From assembly GCA_025738555.1 (NCBI GenBank), contig JAOVFP010000011.1:2356001-2420000 (forward strand): a stretch of DNA of 64,000 nucleotides. Direction: 5' to 3'. This document shows positions 46,898 through 58,768 of this stretch, piece by piece. A program made the position numbers and the translations under genes. Source of the stretch: Cyathus striatus. Lineage: Eukaryota; Basidiomycota; Agaricomycetes; Agaricales; Nidulariaceae. Position 1 is the first letter of the stretch. The number at the start of each line of letters is the position of its first letter. The notes beneath the pieces were generated by a model, which saw only the letters and a list, made by a program, of their open reading frames with translations, made no database searches and was not told the DNA's origin.

Positions 46898-47060
46898 ATC
46901 GCCAGCCCTTTGTAGAACTGCCCATTGCGGTAAAGAACAGTGGAGGAGCCTATACTATCATTAAGGCCAGAGCAATCAGTGTAAATAACGATATCAGAGG
47001 AGTCAGAAAAGTCACTACTAATTGCTTTGAGACCAATGGGGATGTCAGTGGGCATGATGG
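46898..47060 (-). pseudogene. LINE-type RNase H domain relic
   Basis: The minus-strand translation reads AISSDFSDSSDIVIYTDCSG, then NDSIGSSTVLYRNGQFYKGL, then a stop. This is the start of the RNase H domain carried by fungal non-LTR retrotransposons, with the first catalytic Asp in YTD and the GAS/GSS-AVLYRNG strand. No reverse transcriptase is found next to it. Confidence 0.6.
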
Positions 47061-47089
47061 TTTCGGTTAATTCAGGCTTTATAGGGTAG

Positions 47090-47960
47090 TGGTGGAAGAG
47101 GAGGTAATCGCTACTGCTTGCTTTTCGGTGTACATCGTCACGGGTACGAAAAATTAAACTGACTAGACATGGGTTTATGTGCGCCTGTGGGGGTTTGAAC
47201 CCCTACTTGATTTTGCACGGAGGCCATCAAGGTGTGGTATCCACTTTACCAACGGCGTCGCTGATTTGATTTTTAACAAACCAATGATATCTAGCTTAAA
47301 TGAGTTATGATTTCTCTTAAAATAGCTGTCCTGGCACAAGTTGACTGGAATTGTAGATAGTGGAATGTTCGACGCACTGTTGCTTGCTTCGCAGTATACA
47401 TTATCACGGGCACGGAATAAAAATAAGTTATTGGAGGGGTTCAAATACAGCTGTGGGGGTTTGAACCCCTACTTGGTTTCGTGCACGAGGCTATCGAAGT
47501 GTGGTATCCGGTTTACCAATGGCGCTGCTGATTTTGTCTATACTAAAGCATTGATATATTGATATCTAGTGAGGGAGAGTCACAACTTCACTCATTTTTT
47601 CCTTAGCCTGGTACTTAATGGAACAGTAGATAGTGGAACATTTGAACCACTACCGCGCCTACTTCTCGGTGTACGCTGTATATTACGGGCACGAAAAATA
47701 AATTCGTATATACACATAGTATGTACACCTGTGGGGAATTGAACCCCTCCTTGATACTCCGATCGTGAAGCTATCCGAAGTGTGATTCTGGTTTACCAAC
47801 GGCGTCGTTGATTGTTATAATTAAGCAGTACTGTATCTACCAACAATGCGATTTGATCAGCTTTCTTGAAGAATTGAGCCCCTGATTGATCTCATGCACG
47901 GAGGCTATGAATGCGTGGTATCTGCTTTACAAACTGCGCCGTTGATTTGGTTTATAATAA
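47090..47960 (-). repeat. Array of three to four tRNA-derived repeat units
   Basis: Units start near 47095, 47335 and 47600, with a partial one at 47860. Each has GCTTGCTT.TCGGTGTAC, ATTACGGGCACG or a variant, the B-box complement GGGGTTTGAACCCCTAC or GGGGAATTGAACCCC, and an A-box complement ATCCACTTTACCAACGGCG. The period is about 250 bp. The family also occurs at 10.0, 31.3 and 38.4 kb. Confidence 0.78.
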
Positions 47961-48165
47961 ATCGTAGACTCCTGCCGCTAGCAAGCTTATTGAAGCCAAT
48001 CTTTTATTTTGTATAGAAGCCTGAAGGCAAGTGTTATAACTATTAACGACTCCATCGGTAGTGTATTATTTAGAATTCCATGTGGCGTAGTGCTTTTATT
48101 ATTTAAAATAACTATATAGGCACTGCTGTTTGCTATGAAAAAAGTCACTCAATAGAGGGATAAGT

Positions 48166-48244
48166 ACGCCGAAGGGGAGTTGAACCCCTGCCGCTTGCTA
48201 GCATAATGTTGCTACCAATACCTTATATGCTTCACCATCAGCGT
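48166..48244 (-). repeat. tRNA-Gly-like pseudogene upstream of VPS10
   Basis: The acceptor side (TTCGGCGT) and T-arm (AGGGGTTCAACTCCCCT) are good and the 3' anticodon strand GCAAGCG is kept, but the D-arm to anticodon part is expanded and scrambled. Together with 39551-39619 it implies an ancestral tRNA-Gly(UCC) divergently placed upstream of VPS10. Confidence 0.6.
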
Positions 48245-48396
48245 GTACGAAAGATGTGATAAGACCGTGAGAAGACACGTCTAGTGAGTGGCAGTGCAGT
48301 GACGCGCTCGCAGCTCTCCTTACCAACGCACAACAAATTATCCATATCACAAACTGCGCACAGCACGCACGCAGTGTTTCTTTCTCTCCAACCACC

Positions 48397-48428
48397 ATGA
48401 TCCTCCGTCGCCCTCCATGGGCCACAGG

Positions 48429-48469
<41 letters not shown>

Positions 48470-51400
48470 TCCTCTCTGGCTTTCTCTCGTTCTCTGTTCT
48501 ATGTATCTGCCTAGGCTTATCGGGAGGAGTGGGAGCGGTAGACCCAAGACACAGTTTGACCTCATTCAAGAATCTGCCTGCTAATTTATTTTTCTTCGAT
48601 GATACCGAGGTACGTCTCCCCCTTCCTTTCCTTCCTTTTCCTTTAAGCAAAAATGGAAGCTAATACGATACAATTGGAAATAGTCAGCTATCTACCACGA
48701 CTCGATAGAGGGCATCGTATACGTGTCCCAGAACGAGGGGAAGAGCTGGGATAAGGCGGATGATATTCCAAAGGGAAGGCTATGATGGTCATTGAGCATC
48801 CTTTTGATAACCATTATGTGAGTTTTTGAGTTTCTATTTCTGCTTTGGGTTGGGCGTGGGGGAGGGGACTATGCTGCTTCTGGTTTGGCTCGCGGCGCCA
48901 GGGTTGGGGTTTAAGCAGGGCAGGGCAGGGTACTGGGTGGAGGGTGGTGTTGGGTTTGTGTACCCTACTCCTGCTCCTTGAGTGCTGGGCGAGAGTGCCA
49001 GCTGGAGATGCTTTGCTGGACAGCGATGCGGGCGCCTATCGCCGGCACGGCCAGCATCAGCGCACGGACAGCCTATTCTTGGTGTATCATGTCACGCGTA
49101 CTACGAGGGCAACAACGTAGTTGCAAACTACGGTATTACAATGCTCTATTCTACGGCTGGGGAAGAGAGGGAGGATGGTACCTGCTATCCCGCTGTCCAT
49201 GTTGTGTCAGCTACGACGTATGGCAGGTCCTGCCAGTGCCATTCAAACTACATTTCGCTGTCCCCGGCTCATGCACCCTCTCTCTGTCTTCTCCTTCCCT
49301 CTCTCCCTCTCTTCTCTCCTGCTCCTCTCTCCCTCTTGCTCCCCTTCCTCCTCCTTATCTTCTCCCTTCAACTAAACTAACCCCCAACCCAGGCCTTCGT
49401 TCTAACAGACAGTACAACCCACTACCGTACCGAAGACCACGGCAAAACATGGCGCGAATTCACAGTCCCTGCTCAACCCGCCCTCGTAAGCAAACCCCTC
49501 ACCTTCCACTCCAACCCCAAGAACTATGGGTGGATCATGTATCAAGGCACAATATGCGAAGGGAGAGGATGGGGAAGTGTATGTCATGATGAGGTCTGTC
49601 TTTTCTTTCTTGTGTTTGGAGGAAGGGGCTGATGGGTGAGGTGTAGACGTATTACACCAAAGATGCATTCTCCAGCGACACCAAGAAACTCTTATCGGAA
49701 ACTTCAAGTTGTCAATTCGCACACTCAAGCAAAGATTTCAAACCTTCGGCACCTCAGGAACTCATCTACTGCGTCGCATTCGATACATCCTCAACAGGGA
49801 GCACACACTCCGTCTCATCATCCGTCCTCTACTCCTCTACCGACTTCTTCGAAACCAAACCTCCAAAAGTCGAAGACTTGGGCATAGGAACAAAGAACGC
49901 ACGGGGCGTAATCGCATTTGCAATCGTATCCAAATTCGCCGTTGCAGCGCTCAAAGATCTCACTCGGGAAGGACGCGGGGAGATGTTGCTCTATGTTACC
50001 ATTGACGGGGTTACATGGGCCCGTGCGCATTTCCCTCACGCGAGCAACGCGCAACTTAAAGAGAATGCGTATACCCTTGTGGAATCTACCACGCATTCGT
50101 TGGGCGTTGACGTGGTCTTGCATGAAAAAGCAACCATTGGGACGCTTTTTGTGTCGAATTCCAACGGGACGTATTTTGTTGAGAGTTTGAAGGATACGAA
50201 TAGGAATGAAATGGGGTTTGTTGATTATGAGCGGGTGTATGGGGTTGAAGGTGTTGGAATGGCGAATGTGGTTGATAATGCTGTTGAAGTTGAGAGTCGG
50301 GGGGCTAAGAAGAGGTTGAAGACGGTGATTACGTATGATGATGGGTCGTCTTGGAATTCTCTTGTGGGGCCTTCCGAGGATATTTCTGGAGCTAGGATTT
50401 GCGGATCGACGGAGGAGTGTGCTTTGCATTTGCATTCGGTTACGGCGCCGCATAATTTCGGGAGGATATTTTCGTCCCCGGCTCCGGGCATTGTGATGGG
50501 TGTGGGGAATGTGGGGGATTATTTGAAGCCTTACGAGGAGTGTGATACGTTCCTTAGCGTTGATGCGGGTGTGACCTGGAAGATGGTGAGGAAGGACGCA
50601 TATAAGTATGAGTTTGGGGATAGTGGGAGTGTGCTTGTTGCTGTTAATGATGAGGAGAAGACGGATGTTATTAGGTATAGTTTGGATTTGGGCAAGACTT
50701 GGTATGTTCTCTTTTTTTATTTGATGGGTGGTTGTTGATGTGGTGGTGACAGGAAATCGTATGAATTGGACTTTCAATTCCGCGCTAGGGCGTTAACTAC
50801 CCTCCCGGACTCGACATCGCAGAAGTTTGTTCTCCTGGCTCAGGTCGCTAAGGCCGATCGGAAGAAGGGTGTGGATAGAGTTGTTGTGATTCATTTGGAC
50901 TTTTCGGAGACTCGCACGAGGCAGTGCAGGGAAGATGATTTTGAGAGGTGGTTTGCGAGGCCGAAGGGTCAGGAGTGTTTGATGGGCCATAAGGTGTGTT
51001 TTTCTCTGTAATGAAGGGAGAGAGGGGCTGATTGGGGATGGGTAGCAATGGTACAAGAGGCGAAAACAGGATTCGGATTGTTATGTTGGTGAGAAGTATC
51101 AGGATCCTATTGAGCATGAGGAAAATTGTGAGTGTACGGATGCGGATTATGAGTGGTGAGCCTTTTTTCCTTTCTTTTTTTTGGGGGGTGTGGGCTGATG
51201 CGGGGATAGTGATTATAACTATGTAAGGAACGGGGACAAGTGCGTTCCTGCGGGTCCTGAGCCCATTCCTGCTGGTGTGTGTCGGAATGCGGACGATACG
51301 TATTCGGGGAGTAGTGGGTATCGTAAGATTCCTGGTAATACCTGCACTGGGGGGATTGATAAGGCTGAGAAGGTTACGAAGAAGTGTTCTGAAGGTATGT

Positions 51401-54202
51401 TTTCTTTTGGCTGGTTCGTGGAGAGGGGTGCTGACTGGTGTGCGTAGCGCAACCGGAGGAAGGGAATGTTGTTCATTATACTTTCGAGTTTCCGGCTGCT
51501 ATACAGCAGCATGCTTATTTCCCGGATTCCAAGGTGCGTTTTTTTCTTGTGTGTTGTAGGTGATGCTTAAAGGTCTGTAGACGATATTGGTTCTACTGAA
51601 AGATCATTCGATCTGGCAATCGAGCAATGAAGGGTATACATGGAGTCAACCTGTCGAAGGGCCCCGTTTCGTCGCGTTCTATCATCACAAGTACGCGAGC
51701 GACCGGGCGTATCTTATCACTGACACCGATGAATTCCATTATACGACTGATACAGGTCGGACTTGGGTTAAACAAACTGCCCCTTTGCCTCCGAATATCT
51801 TCTCCCTCCCCATCCTGCGCTTCCATCCGACCAGCGATTACCTCATTTGGACGGGGAGTAGAGATTGCTCGGGCAACGGGGCGTGTCATGCCGAAGCGTA
51901 TTATACGACTCGCAATGGTCGTGAATGGGACTTGGTCGATACGTATGTCAAGAACTGCGCTTGGGCCAAGGATGCTAGGCTTAATGCTGATCCGAACGAG
52001 ATTATATGTGAGAGTTATAAGGATAAGAAGGGCAATCAGAGGTTTTTCCAGAGTGGGAATCCGTTGGAGCTTATTACTGGTCGGAACTTTTTTGCGGATA
52101 AGGAGAAGGTATTTGATCAGGTTGTTGGGTTTGCGAAGTTTTCGGAGTATTTGGTTGTTGCTGAGGTGCGTTGTACTTCTTCGTTAGTTTTGAGTAGGTT
52201 GGGTGCTGATTGCGGTGTTTGTGATAGTTGAATCCGCAGAGGCATTCGCTTAGTTTGCAGGTTTCGCTTGATGGGCAGAGGTTTGCTACTGGTCAGTTCC
52301 CGCCTAGTATGCACCCTGAGACGCATGTGAGTGTCGACGAATTCTGGTAGTTGGGGTATGGCTTATTGTTTTGCAGGCGTATACTGTCCTCGAATCGAGC
52401 ACGAAGGCGCTGTTCTTGCATATGACCATGTCAGAGCCTCCTGCGCCGTACTGGGGCTCTATCCTCAAATCCAACTCCAACGGAACGTACTTTGGCGTCT
52501 CCCTCGACTATGTGAACCGGAACAACTATGGGTTCGTGGACTTCGAGAAGATGATTGGGCTCGATGGGATTGCGCTTGTTAATGTCGTGGGTAATCCGGA
52601 TGATGCTGCTATTACGGGCCATAAGAGGCTGCAGAGCAGGATCACGGATAATGATGGTGTGTAGGTTTCTTGTTGGGTTAGGGTTTGGGCTGATGTGATT
52701 TAGGTTCGAAGTGGAGGCCTCTTATTCCGCCTAGGCAGGATTCGCTGGGCCAGGAGTATGATTGCAAGATTACTGTGAGTTTCTGTGCGATGTACATAGT
52801 ATGATGGCTAACGCGATATTGGTAGAAATGCGCACTTCATGTGCATGGGTACACTGAGCGTTCTGATCCTAGGGCTACGTACAGCACTCCATCCGTCGTT
52901 GGACTGCTCATGGCCGTGGGCAACGTTGGCGAGTACCTCGCTCCCTACACTGACAGCGACACTTTCCTCAGCCGAGATGGAGGGCATACCTGGCAAGAAG
53001 TGCACAAGGACGCCCACCTCTGGGAATTCGGCGACTCCGGGTCGATCCTGATCATGGCGAACGACGAGGGCCCAACTGACCATGTGATGTTTAGCATTGA
53101 CGAGGGTAATTCGTGGCGCGAGTACAAGTTCACTGAGGACAAGATGCGGGTTCGGTCGATTGTTACTGTTCCTTCGGATACGAGCCGCAAGTTTATCTTG
53201 TTTGGTTTCCCGGCTAGGGGTAATGGGGATGTTGCTGTACATTTGGACTTTTCGTCGCTTACGAGGACTCAGTGTATGTGCTTCCACCTTTTTGCAGAAC
53301 CCTTACTGACGGCTGTGGTGTAGGCAAGTTCAATATTAATGATCCTGGTAGTGATGACTTCGAGCTTTGGAGCCCGAGTGAGGAACGTGATGAGACTTGT
53401 CTCTTCGGTCGTAGGGTATGTTGGATGCATACAATCTGCTTATGGTGCTAATTCTCCACGTAGACCATGTACCATCGTCGTATCCGTGATAAGAACTGCT
53501 ACATTGGACTGCAGCCTAAGGTAGAGGAGAAGGTTGTCGAGGTGTGCGAGTGTAAGCCGGTGGATTTCGAATGGTGTGTTCCTAGAATTGTCCTCGTGAA
53601 TACTGGCTAACGTCTACCTCAGTGAGTTCAACTACATGAGGGACGAGAACGATGCCTGCGTGCTCGTACCTGGCACGACACCATTATCAAATGACGAATC
53701 CTGCAAGGACGATGAAGACTACTGGTACGAACGCACCCCTTACCGCAAGAACCCCATATCGAGCTGTGACGGCGGTAATCGGATCGATCGCGGTCCCTCT
53801 CATCAATGCCCCGGGCTGAAGTCTAAGGGCACTTTGTTCTGGATGTTCATGCTGCTCATTCCCTTCGGCTTCACTGCCTTGGTGGGCTATTACTATTATC
53901 GTCGTAGTGGACTGGCGAAAGGGTGCGTTTTGGATTCGTGTTTGCTGCGCAGGCTTCGAACTTACGTTGTTTCTAGAACAATCCGCCTTCCCGGAGATGG
54001 TGGGCGTACGTCGTATCAATCCAGCGGCAGCAGGATCGTGGATAATATCGCTTCTGTACCGTGGTTCTTGGTTGGCGTGGCTAGTGTGGGGTATGAGTGG
54101 GTCGCGTCTCGTGTTTCGAACTTTAGGAGACCGACGAGGGGATATCGCAACGTGCCTATTGATGAGGATGCACAGGTACTGCGATTTGAGGATGAGGATT
54201 GA
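48397..54202 (+). CDS. VPS10: VPS10/sortilin vacuolar sorting receptor, 17 exons, one frameshift
   Basis: VPS10 receptors cycle between Golgi and endosome and deliver hydrolases such as carboxypeptidase Y to the vacuole. Seventeen exons with GT-AG introns (starts 48397, 48684, 49393, 49647, 50753, 51046, 51210, 51448, 51581, 52228, 52377, 52704, 52826, 53324, 53464, 53623, 53977) total 4436 nt, about 1478 residues. Order: serine run, signal peptide (about 25-47), first VPS10 propeller with [14 protein letters not shown] and [13 protein letters not shown] Asp-box repeats, a Cys-rich stalk ([15 protein letters not shown]), a second propeller ([22 protein letters not shown]), a second stalk, one membrane helix (about 1370-1395) and an acidic cytoplasmic tail. 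All joins are in frame except exon 2 (48684-48817), which is one G short near 48772-48775; the 39.8 kb fragment keeps that base. Intron 2 is 575 nt, about ten times the others. Confidence 0.92.
48434..48470 (+). repeat. TCGTCC microsatellite coding a serine run in VPS10
   Basis: About six TCGTCC hexamers precede the signal peptide and encode a run of some 13 Ser. The copy at 39.8 kb has a shorter run with TCATCC units, so the length varies between copies. Confidence 0.9.
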
Positions 54203-55146
54203 TGTATGAAAAGTGCACGCAGGAAGGGAAACATAGGATACACATATAATAAACAACCGACTCTTCTCTTCCTACGTATGCATTCTATATATTTATTAAT
54301 GTTTAGTTACCATAGTCGAGGAGGGTTTCCGCCATGTTTGTAGATACTGTAATCAGAACTCTGATAATCCTTCGCCTGGGACCCTGCTGCAAGACAGGGT
54401 CAGCGTGACACATATGTCAAGATTTGGAAGTTTCTAAAAGTGTAATGGACGGATCACACCGTGACAATCTATCTGTCTATCAGTGCTCCGAGTAAATGAT
54501 AGTTGGCAACAAGTGTTCATATCTTTTGTTGCTGGAGCCCACAGTCGGCGATCGGTGAGCTCATCTCTTATCGCTGTCTTACTCGTAACATTGGAAGCTC
54601 ACGTACTGTACGATGAATAATTTATTGACTTTTTTTCTCGCTGCACGCTATCTCCTGGTAAATCAAAGTGTTATTTACTTTCACAAGCAAAATATATGCA
54701 CTACTTCGGATTTTGGGCTATCTTGAGTGCACGAAATGACGAAAATTCTAGCGTGTCACACCACGAATTTTCATGTGCCGAAATCACTTTATGGTTAGGG
54801 CCTGTCACGCACTCAAAGGGGTGCCGAATTGAATTGATTCGTACAGTATTTTGGTGTAACAGGTACTGTGGAGCTGGCAACTTTGGAATACTCCTTTGTC
54901 AACGTCGACTCCTGCCCAGTCGGACGCAGCGTCAATGCAATGCGAATATACCTGAGGTCGATATCCACCGACTACGAGTAGAAATCTGTCGAGTGTCATA
55001 GATTATCGATCAGGATTGCTCATTTTCGCGATTCTTTACTCGGTGCTCGACTAGGCACCGACGACGGTCTCTGCGACCTTTGTTCTCGGACCACGTATGG
55101 TGTGCTATTTAGCAATAACATGAGGAGCTTCGGTTAAGAATCCTAT
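54203..55146. other. Intergenic, VPS10 to quinone oxidoreductase
   Basis: This is presumably the 3' flank of VPS10 and the promoter of the next gene. No coding sequence is recognised. Confidence 0.4.
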
Positions 55147-56379
55147 ATGAATTCCCATTACGCGGTGCTAGCTCCCATCCTTGTCCTCTCTCTCATCTTT
55201 GCAGCGTTCGCTGAACCTTGCATTCCCCCCAAAACTCTAGACTACATCCAGGTTCCGTACGTTCTATCCCTTCAGCAGTCCTTCCTGGTGCTAACATTGA
55301 TTCATGCAGTATCTGCAAATCGTCTGACGCTATGCAGGCTATTCAGCTCACCGAAACTGGTGGACCAGAGGTCCTCAAGCTCGCCACCATCGACAAGCCA
55401 GCTCTCACTGCTGATGACCAGATCCTGGTCAAGAACGTCTATGCTGGTCTTAACTTTATTGATACTATGGTGCGTAGTCCTTGAATGATAGGCCCCATTA
55501 ACTCTAATGAGGTGTTACCAGGTCCAACGTGGTCTCATCCCTCCCAGCCTTCCTTTAGTTCCCGGTATGGAGGGTGTCGGTATCATCGAAGCCAGCGGTT
55601 CCAAGGTTGCCGATTCATACCCCGTCGGTGCTCGCGTCGCCTACATGGCCTTCAACGCCAAGTCCTACGGACAATACACTACCATCAGTACTGGTGCCGC
55701 TGCCCTCGTCCCAGAGGGTATCTCATGGGAGGATGCGACCGGAGCCATGATGCAGGGTCTCACCGCCCACTACCTCCTCGACAAGGACGTCTTCCAAGTC
55801 AAGAAGGGTGACAACGTCCTCATCCACGCTGGTGCCGGAGGAATGGGCCAACTCCTCACTCAAGTCGCATCCTACCGTGGCGCCAACGTTGTCACCACCG
55901 TTTCCACCGCATCTAAGGCCGAACTCTCCAAGGCTAACGGTGCGAATGTCGCTGTGCGGTACTCTGACGACGCTGGCAACGCCAAGGACTGGGTCCAGGA
56001 CGCACTTGCAGCTTCCACTGATGGCAAGGGCTTTGAGGTTGTGTACGATTCCGTTGGAAAGTCTACCTGGAACGGGGACAAGGAGGTCCTCAAGGCCCGT
56101 GGTCACCTCATCCTCTACGGTGACTCCTCTGGCAGCCCTGACCCAGTCTCCCCAGGCTGGTTTGCCGGAAAATCGCTCACATTCTCCCGCCCCGTTCTGT
56201 TCCACTACGTCCCCCCTGGTGAATTCCAGACCCGCGCAAAGGAAGTCTTCGAGTGGATTCAAAAGGGCATCATCAAGTTCGAGTACACCAAGTTCACTCT
56301 TGCTGATGCTAGCAAGGCCCATGAAGCCATGCTTGCTCGTAAGACCACCGGAAAGGTCCTTATTGAGATTCCCCAGTAG
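55147..56379 (+). CDS. Zinc-independent quinone oxidoreductase (zeta-crystallin-like, MDR family)
   Basis: The enzyme family uses NADPH to reduce quinones. Three exons (55147-55256, 55310-55469, 55522-56379) join in frame to 375 residues. The catalytic part starts at MQAIQLTETGGPEVLKLA (Met at 55332) and shows LKLATID, the core PLVPGMEGVGIIEASGSKV, the Rossmann motif VLIHAGAGGMGQLLTQVA and the C-terminal TTGKVLIEIP. Family members usually begin near MQAIQ. Here an upstream exon with a strong donor (GTACGT) and branch site (CTAAC) adds about 44 residues resembling a signal peptide (APILVLSLIFAAFA then EP). If the intron is used differently, translation would start at 55332 and give a cytosolic 331-residue enzyme. 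A degraded relative follows 420 bp downstream. Confidence 0.9.
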
Positions 56380-56799
56380 ACAGCATTTTGGACAATGTAG
56401 AGTAGTTAAACACGACTTGTATTTTTATTTGCTCAATGCATACCTTTTCATTGCCTATCATTTAATGTCGTGCCCCAAGGGGGCTCCGAACTTCGAACAA
56501 TGAAGTCATTACTGTTGAGCTATAAATAGATAGGCGGAGAGAAGTATCGCGGACTCGGATGAAGTTGCCGTGTGCACGTTGTCTGAAGGTAATTACCAAT
56601 TACCATCTTACCAATAATGATGAAGGCCCTATATGATTTCGATATGCGTTACGAACCCTCATTCTTATCTTGGTTCCTCATCTTTACCCTCGCATAGTTA
56701 GCTGGACAAAATCCTTCTCCAAATAATGCTTCCGTACGTTCAGTCTCATACAGAACTCGTTCCTTATATTCACAGTTCATTCCGTAGCCATATAACACT

Positions 56800-57754
56800 A
56801 TGCAAGCCATCCAGATGAACGAGACAGGCGGTCCCGAAGCTCTCAAGCTTGCCACAATCGATAAACCAACTCTCACAGCCGACGACCACATCCTAGTCAA
56901 AAACGTCTACGCCGGCTTGAATTTCATCGACACCGTAGTCCAACGCGGTAAAATCCCCGCAAAGTTTCCCCTAGTCCCAGGAGTGGAAGGCGTAGGTATA
57001 ATCGAAGCCAGCGGCTCAAAAGTCGCACAATCGTACCCCGTAGGCGCACGCGTAGCATACATGGCCTTCGGCGCCAAATACTACGCTGAGTATACATCCA
57101 TCAGCGCAGGTGCTGCCGCACTCATTCCAGGGGGTGTTTCATGGGAAGATGCGACTGGTGCGATGATGCAAGGTCTAACTGCGCGTTATCTCATCGATGC
57201 AGGAGCTGGCGGGATGGGCCAACTTCTCACCCAGATCTCTTCGTATCGAAGAGTAAATGTTGCCACTACCGTTTCCACTGCTTGCGAGGCTGAGCTCTCC
57301 AAGGCAAACGGTGCAAAGGTCGCCGTGTGATACAGCAACGACGCAGGAAATGCAAAGATTGGGTGCAAGACGCACCAGTTGCTTCCACCGACGGGAAAGG
57401 GTTTGAGGTTGTATACGATTCCGTTGGAAAAGCTACTTGGGACCGGGACAAATAAGCCCTTACGCCGCGCGGACACCTCGTCTTGTACGGAGATGCTTCT
57501 GGGAGCCCTGACCCCGCTCGCCAGGCTGGTTCTCTGGGAAGTCGCTGACATTCACCCGTCCCGTGCTGTTCGACTACGCTACACCTGGTGAATTTCAGAG
57601 TAGGCTAGGGCGTCTTTTAGTGGATCCAGATGGGTGTTATCAAGTTCGAGTATACCAAGTTCTTGCTTGCTGATGCTAGCAGGGCCCATGAAGCCGGCCC
57701 CCCATGCTTGCGCGTAAGACTACTGGGAAGGTTCTCATTGAGATTCCCCAGTAG
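56800..57754 (+). pseudogene. Second quinone oxidoreductase copy, decayed, intron-less
   Basis: This is collinear with 55332-56379 but diverged at many silent sites. It lacks the intron precisely at the position where the first copy has one (DTVVQRG is continuous). It has lost 15 codons in frame at about 57197 (the DVFQVKKGDNVLIH region), has TGA at 57328-57330 where the sister has Arg (AVRYS), and suffers several later frameshifts. The C-terminal TTGKVLIEIPQ is still readable at the end in another frame. It begins at MQAIQMNETGG with no secretory extension. Confidence 0.9.
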
Positions 57755-58768
57755 TGTGCCTTGAGACAGTTGAAGATAAGTACTTTTATTTACTCCATGA
57801 ATCATGCAAGTTGGAGAGATTTGTTGTAGATTTGTGGCAAAAGGATATGAGATGGTTTGTGACAGGCAGAAGTTACACGAGTAGTACGTGACGAAAATCC
57901 GGGATTAGAGGCCCGACAGAAGTTCAGACGGGAAATGCCGCTGTCTCTGATTGGCCTTAGTATCGGCTTTTCGATTTTGCATCGGGACGTTCGTGCTCAC
58001 TTCCTTTCAAATTTACATCGAACTTGTCGTCTTTCTCAGAGGCAGGTCAGCTCCAACCAGCTGCAAGTTGTTATTTTACCCAGGACATACAATTCTTAGT
58101 TTACTATCGATTCGCGCTAAAATAGACGCTACATCAAAGCACAGTGTATCGTAAGGATAAGTAATCCAATCCCATTCAGCGCCGATAAAAAAAGGACTGA
58201 CATCGGTGATCGATAGCGACAGTCCCATTCGTCATTATATGATTAGCTGTCATCATTACCATTCCCCCCATCTTACTCGTAACTCTCGCCAATCCACAAT
58301 ACATGCTTTCAAGGTATCCGTTGATAGCCGCGAATGACTTGGTAAATATCTGGCATGTTGGAAACCGAAGGAGCCACAAAGGAGCTATCCATAGTCCACT
58401 AAAAATGCATTTTGCCTATTGCACACTGGATAATTCGAAAAATCTTATGAATGAAAGGACTCTCAAGTATTTAGCTGATCCTGAACTAAGTTACTGCTAT
58501 GTACTAATTAGGGAGTGCTTATCTTGCATCTTTACTTATTGCTTTAGTGCTCAGCGCTCAACGTGATTCACATCTGGACATTCTCGTGCGTTCATTACCA
58601 AAATTAAGTTTAATTCATTTCGGCGATGCAATCTACCCAACGTGAAAACGCAGGTATATGGAATTGGTTAGTCCGTTGTACTGAACAGCTATATATATAT
58701 AGCTTGTGGATGCAACATGATAATCCCCATTTCCCACTTTCAATTCGCAAGACATAAACAAATTCATC
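57755..58768. other. Intergenic, no gene seen
   Basis: Short open frames only. Positions 58681-58700 hold a TATATATATAT run shortly upstream of the next gene start and may be part of its promoter. Confidence 0.4.

Noticed and set aside
55723..56322. Minus-strand open frame of 199 codons under the quinone oxidoreductase
   Set aside because: It is a shadow of the codon-biased plus-strand exon.
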